DNA of 64,000 nucleotides from positions 1,488,001-1,552,000 of the forward strand of contig NZ_LT598653.1 of NCBI RefSeq assembly GCF_900078365.1, read 5' to 3'. The position numbers and the translations under genes are program-made. Position 1 is the first letter of the stretch; every line of letters starts with the position of its first letter. Below, piece after piece: positions 8,604 to 17,436 of the stretch. This DNA comes from an uncultured Sphingopyxis sp. (GTDB taxonomy: Bacteria; Pseudomonadota; Alphaproteobacteria; Sphingomonadales; Sphingomonadaceae). Below the pieces are notes generated by a model. It had not been told where the DNA came from. It was given only the letters and a program-made list of their open reading frames with translations, and searched no databases.

Positions 8604-10670
8604 ATGACCGTCCGAATGATCGCGCTCTGTGGAGCCGCCACGCTGGCGTTTGCCGCCAATCCGGCCTTTGCGGGCGAGGGGGCGGAGGACACCGCGGGCG
8701 CCGCCGAGGACGCGATCGTCGTCACCGGCTATACCGGAACCAAGACCGAGACCGCGCTGACCGAATTGCCGCAGCCGGTGAAGGTCATCACCGCCGAACA
8801 ATATGAAGCGCAGGGCGCGATCAGCATCAGCGACACGGTGAAATATGCCGCGGGCGTCCTCGCCAATCCCTATGGCCGCGACACCCGCGTCGACGGCTTC
8901 AACGTCCGCGGCCTCGACGCGCTGCAATTCCGCGACGGGATGCGCGACATTTTCAGCTATTACGCCAGCATCACGTCGGACCCCTACAACTTCTCCCGCG
9001 TGGAGATCGTGCGCGGCCCCGCGTCGGTGCTGTTCGGCCAGGGTTCGATCGGCGGTCTCGTCAACCTCGTCAGCAAGACGCCCGACTTCGACACGCGCGG
9101 CGAAATCAATCTCGTCTATGGCAGCTTTGACCGCAAGGAAGTGCTGGGCGACGTCAACCTCGCGCTCACCGACAATCTCGCCGTCCGCTTCGTCGGCCGC
9201 GCGCGCGACGCCGACACCTATGTCGACCATGTCGCCGACGACCGCGTGATGTTCGCGCCCTCGATCCGCTGGCAGCCGACGCCCGACACCGACGTCGTGC
9301 TCACCGGCCTCTATCAGGAGGACGATACCGGCTCGACCTCGCAATTCCTGCCGATCGTCGGCACCTTCAGGCCGAACACAGTCGCCGGTCAGCAACTCGA
9401 TCGCTACACTTTCGTCGGCAAGGCCGGCTGGGACCGCTACGCCGGCCGCTCGCTGCAGGGCGGCGGGTCGATCACGCACCGCTTCTCGGACGCCGTCAAG
9501 CTCAGCCTGAAGGCGCGCTACATCGACAGCGACCTCGAATATAACACCCATTATGCCGACAGCTATACGAACCCGCAGGACCCCTTCTCGGTCTATGGGA
9601 CTGACGGCCGCACGATCGCGCTGATCGCGGACGCCAGCGACGCGCGGATGAACGTCTTTTCGACCGACAATAATTTGCAGTTCAATTTCAACACCGGCGC
9701 CAATATCGAGCACAAGCTGCTGGTCGGCATCGACTATAGCTGGAACAAGGTCGCCAAGCGTTACGATGGCGGGTTCGAGCTCGTCGACCTCTACGACATC
9801 GATTATGATGCGCTCGCCACTTACGATCCCACCGGTCCCTTCATCAGCGAAAGCCAGAAGCAACTGGGCGTCTATGTTCAGGACCAGATCCGCTTCTTCG
9901 ACCGCGTCTCGGTCGTGCTGGGCGCTCGCCGCGACCGCGTCACCGGTTCGTCGGGCCAGAAGGACAATGCGACGACTTTCCGCGCCGGTATCATCGGAGA
10001 GATCGGCGCGGGCTTCTCGCCCTTCTTCAGCTATACCGAAAGCTTCCTGCCGGTCGCAGGTTCGATTCAAGATATCAACGGCACTCCGATCTCGCCCTAC
10101 CGGCCACAGACCGGCACCCAATATGAGGCGGGCGTGAAGTGGCAACCGACCCCGAACACGCTGGTCACGGCCACCGCTTTCAAGATCAAGGAGCGTAACC
10201 GCGTCCTGTACGGGGCCGGCAGCTCGACCAGCCAGTCGGGCGTCCTCAACACCAAAGGTTTCGAGATCGAGGCTAGCCACACGCTGCCCGGCAATTTCGA
10301 ACTGCTCGCCAATTACGGCTATTCCAAGCTCAAGTCCGAAACCAACACCAGCCTCGACTATATGCCGCGCCACACCGCGTCGCTCTGGTCGACCAAGATC
10401 TTCGGCCTTCCGGGCGAAGCGCAGCTGCGCCTCGGCGGCGGCGTCGTCTACAGCGGCAAGAGCGTCTCGACGAGCGACATCTGGTCGATCGTCACCCCAT
10501 CGCGCACGACGGTCGACGCGCTGGCCGAAATCAACTGGAACAACTGGCGCTTCGCGGTCAACGCGACGAACCTGCTCGACAACAAATATTATGCTTCCTG
10601 CCTCGCGCGCGGCGACTGCTTTGTCGGCGCCCCGCGCAATGTGATGGGAACGGTCGGCTATCGCTTCTGA
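8604..10670 (+). CDS. TonB-dependent siderophore receptor
   Basis: The 688-residue outer-membrane protein starts with a signal peptide cleaved near NPAFA. The TonB box region is DAIVVTGYT. The plug domain contains VRGLDALQFRDGMRD and VEIVRGPASVLFGQGSIGG, and a 22-strand-type barrel ends in VMGTVGYRF with terminal Phe. This is the FhuE/FpvA-like siderophore layout. It takes up ferric chelates using TonB energy. It lies between a DUF4198 gene and the DUF3649-PepSY-DUF3325 operon and has iron-box-like sites upstream, so iron control is likely. The siderophore is unknown. Confidence 0.93.
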   Translation: MTVRMIALCGAATLAFAANPAFAGEGAEDTAGAAEDAIVVTGYTGTKTETALTELPQPVKVITAEQYEAQGAISISDTVKYAAGVLANPYGRDTRVDGFNVRGLDALQFRDGMRDIFSYYASITSDPYNFSRVEIVRGPASVLFGQGSIGGLVNLVSKTPDFDTRGEINLVYGSFDRKEVLGDVNLALTDNLAVRFVGRARDADTYVDHVADDRVMFAPSIRWQPTPDTDVVLTGLYQEDDTGSTSQFLPIVGTFRPNTVAGQQLDRYTFVGKAGWDRYAGRSLQGGGSITHRFSDAVKLSLKARYIDSDLEYNTHYADSYTNPQDPFSVYGTDGRTIALIADASDARMNVFSTDNNLQFNFNTGANIEHKLLVGIDYSWNKVAKRYDGGFELVDLYDIDYDALATYDPTGPFISESQKQLGVYVQDQIRFFDRVSVVLGARRDRVTGSSGQKDNATTFRAGIIGEIGAGFSPFFSYTESFLPVAGSIQDINGTPISPYRPQTGTQYEAGVKWQPTPNTLVTATAFKIKERNRVLYGAGSSTSQSGVLNTKGFEIEASHTLPGNFELLANYGYSKLKSETNTSLDYMPRHTASLWSTKIFGLPGEAQLRLGGGVVYSGKSVSTSDIWSIVTPSRTTVDALAEINWNNWRFAVNATNLLDNKYYASCLARGDCFVGAPRNVMGTVGYRF

Positions 10671-10684
10671 CGTCAATCCGGGCT

Positions 10685-10703
10685 ATTGCGAGTCAGTCGC
10701 AAT
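10685..10703. promoter_or_regulatory. Perfect 19-base palindrome, probable iron-responsive operator
   Basis: The sequence attgcgagtcagtcgcaat has 7-base perfect arms (attgcga/tcgcaat) around 5 bases. It lies 17 bases before the DUF3649 start. The arms resemble alphaproteobacterial Fur-type boxes with TTGCGA arms, and a related copy precedes the receptor gene. Confidence 0.6.
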
Positions 10704-10720
10704 GTTGCGATAGGGGTGCG

Positions 10721-11029
10721 ATGAGCAGGGCGGTCCAAAATCTGCGCGGTGCGCGGGCGCGCGAGATCGCGGCGCGTGCGCTGGCCGCGGTGCCGCTCAA
10801 CTATGCCGTCACCAGCGCGCTGACCATGCTGATCGCGCGGCTGTTGCCGGGCGACCCGGCGCAGGCGTCGATCGGCGCGACGACGCTGTCCTTCGCGATC
10901 TTCGCGGGCCTTGCCATGACCGCCTTCGCGATCCGCTCGGTCGCGAAGCTGTGGATCGGGCTGGTCGCCGCCGGGCTGGTTGCCGGTGCTGCCGACTGGC
11001 TGCTGATCGCCATCGGAGGGCGGCTGTGA
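10721..11029 (+). CDS. DUF3649 small membrane protein (iron-uptake associated)
   Basis: The 102-residue protein has three hydrophobic segments, at about residues 24-45, 52-72 and 76-98. This matches the small DUF3649 membrane proteins that accompany PepSY and DUF3325 genes next to siderophore receptors. It begins 50 bases after the receptor stop, behind a perfect palindrome. Its stop overlaps the next start (GTGA), which indicates translational coupling. No biochemical function is established. Confidence 0.8.
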   Translation: MSRAVQNLRGARAREIAARALAAVPLNYAVTSALTMLIARLLPGDPAQASIGATTLSFAIFAGLAMTAFAIRSVAKLWIGLVAAGLVAGAADWLLIAIGGRL

Positions 11030-12597
11030 AGGGCGGCTTCCGGCAATCGATGGCGTGGCTGCACACCTGGACCGGGCTGCTGCTCGGCTGGTTGCTGTTC
11101 GCCATCTTCGTGACCGGAACCTCGGCCTATTTTCAGGAAGAGATCACGCGCTGGATGACGCCCGAGGTGCGGAGCGTTCCCGCCGACCCGGCGAGCGGCT
11201 TCGTCGCGGCGACCGAATGGCTGAAGCGCGAGGCTCCCGGCGGCAGCGAATGGTCGATCTATTCGACGGGCAAGCGCGCCGCCGGCCTGCAACTCTATTG
11301 GGCGAACGGCCCCGACGCGCCCGCCGACGCGCCGACCAGCGCGCGCCTCGTCGGCACGGGGACCAGGGTTTTCGCGCGCGAAACGCTGGGCGGCTGGTTC
11401 CTCTACCGCTTCCACTACGACCTTCATTACATCAACTGGTATTGGGCGCGCTGGCTGGTCGGCATCGCCGCGATGGCGATGCTCGTCGCGATCCTCAGCG
11501 GCATCGTCACGCACAAGAAGATCCTGACCGATTTCTTCCTGCTCCGGCTCGGCAAGGGCCAGCGGAGCTGGCTCGACGCGCATAATGCGTCGAGCGTGCT
11601 GTTCCTGCCTTTCATCCTGATGATCACCTATACCGGCCTCGTCAGCCTCGCGACGCATTATATGCCGTGGGGAATCGCCGCCAATTACGCCGATGAAGGC
11701 AGATTTTTCGAGGCGACCGCTCCCTGGCCCGTGCCCGGGGAAAAGACCGGGCCGGCGCCGCTCGCTCCGATCGGGCCGATGGTCGAGCAGGCCGAGCGCC
11801 GCTGGGGAACCGCGGTGGGCAGCGTGCGCATCCTCAACCCGGGCGACCGTTCGGCGCAGGTTATCGTGTCGAGCGCGCCCGATGCCGGCATGTCGATCGG
11901 CCTGCGCTCGCTGACCTTCGACGGGGCGACGGGCAGGCCGGTCGGCGCGCAGAATCCGTCGGGCGCCGCGACGGCGACCGAAGACACGATGATCGGCATC
12001 CACGCCGGGCGCTTCGCCTCGCCCTTGCTGCGAACGCTCTATTTCCTATCGGGGCTGGCGGGCTGCGTCATGGTCGCCTCGGGCCTGATCCTGTGGACGG
12101 TGAAGCGCCGCGCCAGGCTGCCCGACCCTGAGCGGCCGCATTTCGGTTTCCGGCTCGTCGAGAAGCTGAACATCGCGGCGATCGCCGGGCTGCCGTTCGG
12201 GATGGCCGTCTATTTCCTCGCCAATCGCTTGTTGCCGCTCGGCATCGCCGGCCGCAGCGACCAGGAGATCGACTCGATGTTCATCGCGTGGGGCGCGGTG
12301 GCGGTGTGGGCGCTGGCCCGGCCCGCGCGGCGCGCGTGGCTCGAAACCTTGGCGGCGACGGCGCTCGCTTTCGCGTCGGTTCCGCTCGTCAACGCCTTGA
12401 CCACCGACCGGTCGCTCGTTGCCAGCCTCGCCGCCGGCGACACGGTCATTGCCGCGTTCGACGGGGCGATGCTCCTCATCGCCGCCGGCTTCGGCTGGGC
12501 GGCGTTGAAGGCCGCGCGGCGGGGCCGGGCACAGGACGGTAGGGCCGCGCCGCGCGGGTCATCGACGCGGGCGATACCGGGGGCGGGGACGGCATGA
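11026..12597 (+). CDS. PepSY-associated transmembrane protein (ferric-siderophore reductase-like)
   Basis: The 523-residue inner-membrane protein starts at a GTG overlapping the previous stop, with cggaggg as ribosome site. It opens with a helix containing MAWLHTWTGLLLGWLLFAIF, then a periplasmic PepSY region, a second helix near FHYDLHYINWYWARWLVG and several C-terminal helices. Conserved His residues in the helices (LHTW, HYDLHY, DAHNASS) are typical of the FsrB/PiuB-like family, some members of which are proposed haem-binding ferric-siderophore reductases. The operon position fits inner-membrane iron release from the imported chelate. Confidence 0.85.
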   Translation: MKGGFRQSMAWLHTWTGLLLGWLLFAIFVTGTSAYFQEEITRWMTPEVRSVPADPASGFVAATEWLKREAPGGSEWSIYSTGKRAAGLQLYWANGPDAPADAPTSARLVGTGTRVFARETLGGWFLYRFHYDLHYINWYWARWLVGIAAMAMLVAILSGIVTHKKILTDFFLLRLGKGQRSWLDAHNASSVLFLPFILMITYTGLVSLATHYMPWGIAANYADEGRFFEATAPWPVPGEKTGPAPLAPIGPMVEQAERRWGTAVGSVRILNPGDRSAQVIVSSAPDAGMSIGLRSLTFDGATGRPVGAQNPSGAATATEDTMIGIHAGRFASPLLRTLYFLSGLAGCVMVASGLILWTVKRRARLPDPERPHFGFRLVEKLNIAAIAGLPFGMAVYFLANRLLPLGIAGRSDQEIDSMFIAWGAVAVWALARPARRAWLETLAATALAFASVPLVNALTTDRSLVASLAAGDTVIAAFDGAMLLIAAGFGWAALKAARRGRAQDGRAAPRGSSTRAIPGAGTA

Positions 12598-12881
12598 TCC
12601 ACCTTCTGCTTTTCCTGCTCGCCTTCGCGGGCTTTGCGATGCTCTGCGCCGCGCGCGACCGGCATCAGCGCGACCTTCTGGGCCGCAAGCTTCCCGCTGG
12701 AACCGCAGCGCGCCTGCGCCGGGGCGGCCTGTTCCTGCTGCTGCTCGCTTATCCGGTGGCCGGCCTCGCGCTCGGATGGGGCTATGGCGCCGTCGAGTGG
12801 CTCGGCCAGCTCAGCGGCGGCGCGCTGCTCACCGTCCTGTTTCTCAACCGCCTGTCGGCGCGCGGGGCCTCCGGCCGCTGA
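12594..12881 (+). CDS. DUF3325 small membrane protein
   Basis: The 95-residue protein has hydrophobic segments at its start (IHLLLFLLAFAGFAML), centre and end, separated by an Arg-rich loop with DRHQRDLLGR. It is the usual third member of the DUF3649-PepSY-DUF3325 iron cassette. Its ATG overlaps the PepSY stop (ATGA). Confidence 0.8.
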   Translation: MIHLLLFLLAFAGFAMLCAARDRHQRDLLGRKLPAGTAARLRRGGLFLLLLAYPVAGLALGWGYGAVEWLGQLSGGALLTVLFLNRLSARGASGR

Positions 12882-12980
12882 CCTCGTCGCCCACGGCGTC
12901 GTCAGCCGAACTGGACGCATTTCCGTCAGCATCCTAATGGAGCCCGGTCCCATGCTGTTCGGGAGAGGCTGGCAGGTTCG

Positions 12981-13811
12981 ATGACACACAAGCGCGCCAT
13001 CATCATATCGGCGGAATTCGCGAGCTTCATCGGGCGCGGGGAGCTCGATCCGGCGTGGTTGCCGCCCGAGCCGATCGTTGTCGGCTTCGGCGACATGGGT
13101 GAGCCCGCGGTCAGCATATTGGCGGGTGAGGAAATCGGCGACGAGGCGAGCGGCCATATCCTGCTGTTCGCGATCAGCCGCACCGCGTGCCTACGCATGT
13201 TCGGCCTGCTGCCGAGCGTGAAGGGCAGCTGGTATCTCTCTGCCGACCTGCGCGAGCTCGGCCGCGCGCTCGTCGCGGTCGAGGGCGAAAGCGAAGTGGC
13301 GGGGATGCTTCGCGTCGCGCGCAGCCTCGAACTGCTCTGCCGGCTGTTCGGCGCGCTCGAAGAGCACCGAATGGTCGAATTCCATGGCAAGACGACGCTC
13401 AGCGAGATGGACGCCAAGCGCGTCGCCGCCGCGCACCAGCTGGTCAGTGAAGACTGGCGCGAGCCATTGACCGTGGCCGAGATCGCGCGGCGATCGGGGC
13501 TCGGCAAGGCCAAGCTGACGCAGGGCTTTCGCGAGATGTATAAATGCACCGTCGCCGAGGCGATGAGCGAGCGGCGGCTGTCGCATGCGCGGATGTTGCT
13601 GTCGCTGAGCGACCTGCCGATCTCGAGCGTCGGCTATCGCTGCGGCTATCAAAGCAACGCCAGCTTCACGCGCGCCTTCGTGCGCCGCTACGGCCTGACG
13701 CCGACCGAAATGCGGCGGCGCGAAAAAGCGCCCGGCGCATCGGCCGAAGACCGCGAAAATGCTCGACCTATCTTTGAAGGAAATGGTGGACGCACTAGGG
13801 CTCGAACCTAG
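12981..13811 (+). CDS. AraC-family transcriptional regulator (PchR-like)
   Basis: The 276-residue protein has a C-terminal AraC DNA-binding domain at about residues 150-255. Its two helix-turn-helix units are LTVAEIARRSGLGKAKLTQGF and ISSVGYRCGYQSNASFTRAF. This is the type that controls siderophore genes in other bacteria, and the location after the iron operon suggests the receptor block as its target. The last residues (about NGGRTRART) are translated from the antisense of a tRNA-Lys 3' fragment, so the native C-terminus depends on that sequence. Confidence 0.85.
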   Translation: MTHKRAIIISAEFASFIGRGELDPAWLPPEPIVVGFGDMGEPAVSILAGEEIGDEASGHILLFAISRTACLRMFGLLPSVKGSWYLSADLRELGRALVAVEGESEVAGMLRVARSLELLCRLFGALEEHRMVEFHGKTTLSEMDAKRVAAAHQLVSEDWREPLTVAEIARRSGLGKAKLTQGFREMYKCTVAEAMSERRLSHARMLLSLSDLPISSVGYRCGYQSNASFTRAFVRRYGLTPTEMRRREKAPGASAEDRENARPIFEGNGGRTRART

Positions 13812-13828
13812 GACCCGCTGATTAAGAG
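13784..13828 (-). other. 3' fragment of tRNA-Lys(CTT), probable attachment-site scar
   Basis: Read on the minus strand, this gives the anticodon loop ctcttaa, the stem half tcagc, a perfect T arm (ctagg ttcgagc cctag) and the 3' end tgcgtccacca. The sequence upstream of the anticodon loop (acggc) cannot pair with tcagc, and no D arm or 5' acceptor strand exists. A tRNA cut exactly at the anticodon loop is the usual footprint of tyrosine-recombinase integration. The intact tRNA was not found in the window. Confidence 0.75.
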
Positions 13829-14142
13829 GCCGTTATTTTAGTGCAATAATTCAGGTACTTAGCTGCATTCGTGTGCCGTTTGGATGACAATGAGTAGCAA
13901 CGATTAACATTAGGAGACAACTAACAACGACACAAATTCCCCTACAGTCCATCCCGGTTCCATTGGCGGCTTTGCGCCCTAAACGGACGCTTCGAACTCT
14001 TGACCGAATGTAACGGACATCATCTCTTGGAGCGAACACGTCTGTGTAACTCGATAGATGTCCGCTCTGGATGCTGCTCCGCGAATAGCTGACGATCCGG
14101 GCCCGGCCACAATCCAGGACGCGACCGCAGGTTCCAACACAT
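13829..14142. other. Gene-free island edge
   Basis: This stretch of about 310 bases is visibly richer in A and T than its surroundings (for example ttattttagtgcaataattc) and has no plausible gene. It begins where the tRNA-Lys homology stops and ends at the ferredoxin reductase stop codon. It may be a remnant of the integrating element. No integrase fragment was recognised. Confidence 0.5.
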
Positions 14143-15366
14143 TTAATCCGACAGCAGCGCCTTCAATGGCGTTTCGGTATCGGCGAGCTTTTCGGCGGTC
14201 ACGCGGAGCCCCGCGGTCACGATCATCCGGCCCTGGACATAGTCCTTCGTCGCGTTGACGCAGTCGATCGCGATCACCCGCGCGTCCTTCAGATAGACGA
14301 TCGAGAAGCTGCGGCTCGCGATGTCGCCGCGCACGACCGTCTGATCGTGCCCGGTCGAGAGGCCCGCGGTCTGGAGCTTCAGATCATACTGGTTCGACCA
14401 GAACCACGGGATCGCATGATAGGGCGCCTCGTCCCCGACAATGCCCTTGGCCACGGTATTCGCCTGGTCGTTGGCATTCTGCACCGATTCCAGTCGGATC
14501 ACGATGCCGTCGGCGAAATGATTCTCGTGCGCCGCACAGTCGCCGATCGCATAGATGTCGGGCAGGCTCGTCTTGCAGAGCGCATCGACGAGTACGCCGT
14601 TCTCCCCCTCGGCCCCCGCGGCGATCAGTGGTTCGACCGCGGGAACAATACCGATTCCGACGATGACGAGATCGGCGGGAATCACTTCGCGGTCGGCGAG
14701 CCGGACGCCGGTGACATAGCTCTCCCCTTCGATCGCCTCGACCGACACCCCGAGCCGCAAGTCGACGCCATGCTCGCGATGCTCCCGTTCATAGAAGCGC
14801 GACAGTTCGGTGCCTGCAACGCGCGCGAGGACACGGTCGAGCGCTTCCAGGAGGACAACCTTCTTGCCCGCCTTGCGCAGCACCGCCGCGGCCTCGAGCC
14901 CGATATAGCCGCCGCCGATCACGACGATCTGATCCGCCGTTTCGGACGCCGCCTTCATCGCGTCGGCGTCGGCGCGGGTGCGCACACCCTGCACGCCGGG
15001 CAGGTCGCAGCCGGGGACCGGCAGCATGCGCGGAGCGCCGCCCGTCGCCCAGACGAGCTTGCCGTAACCGATCGTCTCGCCACCGTCGGTGGTCACGCTA
15101 TGCGCCGCCGGATCGACCGCGACGACGCGCTTGCCGAGCAGCATGGTGACTTCACGCTCGTTCCAATATTTGGCGGGACGCAGCTGGATACGTTCGAATT
15201 CCTTCTCGCCCGCGAAATATTCCTTCGACAGCGGCGGGCGTTCATAGGGCAGTTCGGGCTCGTCGCCGATGATCGCGATGCTGCCTTCAAACTTCTGCGT
15301 CCGCAGCATGATCGCCACCTGCGCCCCGCCATGGCCAGCGCCCACAATCACCACGTCGAACTGCAT
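14143..15366 (-). CDS. NAD(P)H-dependent ferredoxin/rubredoxin reductase (P450-type)
   Basis: The 407-residue FAD protein has the FAD motif VVIVGAGHGGAQ at its start, the NAD(P) motif VVIGGGYIGLE at mid-length and the second FAD contact YAIGDCA. This is the layout of putidaredoxin-reductase-like enzymes that pass electrons from NAD(P)H to a ferredoxin serving a P450 or dioxygenase. It is the last gene of a minus-strand operon after an enoyl-CoA hydratase. The two P450 genes lie 30 kb away, and no ferredoxin gene was seen in the window. The ATG giving MQFDVVIVG was taken as start. Confidence 0.9.
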   Translation of the reverse strand: MQFDVVIVGAGHGGAQVAIMLRTQKFEGSIAIIGDEPELPYERPPLSKEYFAGEKEFERIQLRPAKYWNEREVTMLLGKRVVAVDPAAHSVTTDGGETIGYGKLVWATGGAPRMLPVPGCDLPGVQGVRTRADADAMKAASETADQIVVIGGGYIGLEAAAVLRKAGKKVVLLEALDRVLARVAGTELSRFYEREHREHGVDLRLGVSVEAIEGESYVTGVRLADREVIPADLVIVGIGIVPAVEPLIAAGAEGENGVLVDALCKTSLPDIYAIGDCAAHENHFADGIVIRLESVQNANDQANTVAKGIVGDEAPYHAIPWFWSNQYDLKLQTAGLSTGHDQTVVRGDIASRSFSIVYLKDARVIAIDCVNATKDYVQGRMIVTAGLRVTAEKLADTETPLKALLSD

Positions 15367-15445
15367 CGCTTCCAACCTCTCGATTATATGTCCGCATACA
15401 GAATGCTGCTCGCTTCGGTCGCTCGCGCAAAACCTTGCTGCCCAA

Positions 15446-16243
15446 TCATGCCCCGGTGAAGTTCGCGTTCCGTTTGGCGAGAAGCGCCGCCGCGCCCTCC
15501 CGGAAGTCGGCAGTCTGATGCGCGATGACCTGGGCATTCGCAGCGGCCTCCAGTGCTGCGGAATAGTCGCTGTCGCGTCCCTGCCGCAGGAGCGCCTTGG
15601 TGAGACGCAAGGCGTGCGGACCCTGTGCCGATATACGCATCGCGAGAGCTAGCGCCTTCTCCATCAGCTTTTCGGCGGGGGCAACCTCGCTCACCAACCC
15701 CCATTTTTCGGCGGTGGGTGCATCGATGACGTCGCCCGTGAAGAAGAGTTCGGCGGCACGGCTCATGCCGATCGCACGCGGCAGGACCCAGGCGCCGCCA
15801 TCGCCAGGGACCAGACCGAGCTTCAGGAAGGTCACCCCGAATCTGGCGCTCGGAGAGGCCAGCCGAATGTCGGCGAGGCACGCCACATCGCAGCCGAGGC
15901 CGATGGCAGGCCCGTTGACCGCGGCGATCAACGGCACGTCAAGGCCGTACAGCGCCCGGAGCATGCGATGGATATTGTCGCGATACTGGCTGCGCGCGCC
16001 CATCACCGACCCATTATAGACCGCCTCGGGGTCGGCCATCGCCTTAACATTACCGCCAGCCGAAAAGGCCTTGCCGGCGCCGGTCAGGATCGCGCAGCGG
16101 ATATCGGGATCGCCGTTGATCGCGGCGCAGGCCGCACTTACGGCGTCTCCGTCACCGGGCTCGCCCAGCGCATTCATCATCTCGGGGCGATCGAGGGTCA
16201 GGATCGCGACCGGCCCTTCCTTCCGCAGGCTTATGATGGTCAT
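15446..16243 (-). CDS. Enoyl-CoA hydratase/isomerase family protein
   Basis: The 265-residue crotonase-fold protein shows the oxyanion-hole segments AFSAGGNVKAM and NGPAIGLGCDVACL. In place of the two classical glutamates it has Asp in GCDVA and no Glu in FGVTFLKLG; a nearby GDGGAW could supply an acid. It is therefore a variant whose exact reaction (hydration, isomerisation or C-C cleavage) is open. It lies 41 bases after the acyl-CoA dehydrogenase gene and is probably co-transcribed with it. A role in beta-oxidation of a side chain or opened ring is inferred. Confidence 0.85.
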   Translation of the reverse strand: MTIISLRKEGPVAILTLDRPEMMNALGEPGDGDAVSAACAAINGDPDIRCAILTGAGKAFSAGGNVKAMADPEAVYNGSVMGARSQYRDNIHRMLRALYGLDVPLIAAVNGPAIGLGCDVACLADIRLASPSARFGVTFLKLGLVPGDGGAWVLPRAIGMSRAAELFFTGDVIDAPTAEKWGLVSEVAPAEKLMEKALALAMRISAQGPHALRLTKALLRQGRDSDYSAALEAAANAQVIAHQTADFREGAAALLAKRNANFTGA

Positions 16244-16284
16244 CGATACTTCTCCTCTTCTTCAGGCTGACGGGCCTTCCCGGC

Positions 16285-17436
16285 CTAGCGGAGCCCCAGG
16301 CCGCGGGCGATGATGCCGCGCAGTATCTCGCGGGTTCCGCCGCGCAGAGACCAGCTTGGCGCGTTCCACATCGTTCGCTGCAAGACGGCGGCGAAATCGC
16401 GTGTCGAACTGGCATCGGGAACCGCATCGACCAGCGTCCGGGCGATTTCGGGGATGGACTGTTCGAACAAGGCGCCCAGATCCTTGACGATGGCGGCCTG
16501 CAGGCCCGGGTTTTCGCCGGCCTCGAGCAAGGCGGCGACCCCGCGTGAAAGACGCCGGAGGACGATGAGATGCGACGTGAGCCGGCCGACGGCAAGCAGG
16601 CTCGCGTCATCGTCGGCATGTTGCAGCGCGCCGATGAGCTCGATCAACAGCTGCATCGACGAGAGGAAACGTTCAGGTCCCGAGCGTTCGAAGGCGAGTT
16701 CGCTCATCACCTGGCTCCAGCCCTGGCCCTCGGTTCCGATCAATGCGTTGGCGGGGATGGCGACATCCTCGAAATGGACCTCGTTGAAATGATGCTTGCC
16801 GTCGAGATCGATAATGGGTCGAATGGTGATACCGTGGGTCTTCCCGAGATCGACCAGCAGCTGGCTCATGCCTGCCTGTCGATCCGCCGGCGTTCCGCTC
16901 GTGCGGCAGAACAGGACCATATAGTCGGCGCGATGTGCGTTGGTCGTCCACAATTTCGTGCCGGTGACGCGCCACATGTCGCCATCGCGCACGGCGCGGG
17001 TGCGGGCAGCCGCAAGGTCGGAGCCCGATCCAGGCTCGCTCATGCCGATGCAGACCACGGCTTCGCCGCGCGCGATTCGTGGCAAGACCTCGCACTTTTG
17101 GGCTTCGGTGCCATATTTGAGCAGCATCGGCCCGCTCTGCCGGTCGGCAAACCAATGCGCCGCGACCGGAGCGCCCGCGGCGAGGGTTTCCTCGACCACG
17201 ACATAGCGTTCGAACGCGCTGCGTTCGTGGCCGCCATAGCGTTTGGGCCAGGTCATGCCGAGCCAGCCGCGCTGACCCATGGCCCGGGTGAAGTCGCGGT
17301 CGAACCCGTTCCAGCTTTCGGCGCGCTGGAGCGGCGAGCGATCGGCAAGCTGGTCTGCAAGAAAGTTTCGGACTTCGGCGCGGAGTGATCTGGTGGCGTC
17401 GGTCTCGACCGGCGCGGGGAAGTCGAGAAGGCTCAT
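16285..17436 (-). CDS. Acyl-CoA dehydrogenase, FAD-domain-bearing subunit
   Basis: The 383-residue protein has the full three-part acyl-CoA dehydrogenase layout: N-terminal helices, a beta domain with CIGMSEPGSGSDLAA and WRVTGTKLWTTNAH, and a C-terminal helical domain ending RGGTREILRGIIARGLGLR. The usual catalytic Glu segment near the C-terminus (of HGGxGFTxEH type) is not apparent. Its start overlaps the stop of the preceding gene (ATGA), which encodes a second, shortened dehydrogenase subunit. This suggests an obligate heteromer of the kind known for steroid side-chain dehydrogenases (ChsE1-ChsE2). The substrate is unknown. Confidence 0.88.
   Translation of the reverse strand: MSLLDFPAPVETDATRSLRAEVRNFLADQLADRSPLQRAESWNGFDRDFTRAMGQRGWLGMTWPKRYGGHERSAFERYVVVEETLAAGAPVAAHWFADRQSGPMLLKYGTEAQKCEVLPRIARGEAVVCIGMSEPGSGSDLAAARTRAVRDGDMWRVTGTKLWTTNAHRADYMVLFCRTSGTPADRQAGMSQLLVDLGKTHGITIRPIIDLDGKHHFNEVHFEDVAIPANALIGTEGQGWSQVMSELAFERSGPERFLSSMQLLIELIGALQHADDDASLLAVGRLTSHLIVLRRLSRGVAALLEAGENPGLQAAIVKDLGALFEQSIPEIARTLVDAVPDASSTRDFAAVLQRTMWNAPSWSLRGGTREILRGIIARGLGLR

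Noticed and set aside
8511..10676. 721-residue open frame on the minus strand across the siderophore receptor
   Set aside because: Its Arg/Asp/Val-rich composition without domains is typical of an antisense shadow in high-GC DNA. The plus-strand receptor is complete, with signal peptide and barrel end.
13784..13860. A complete tRNA-Lys gene
   Set aside because: The 5' anticodon stem, D arm and 5' acceptor strand are absent; only the part from the anticodon loop to CCA matches.
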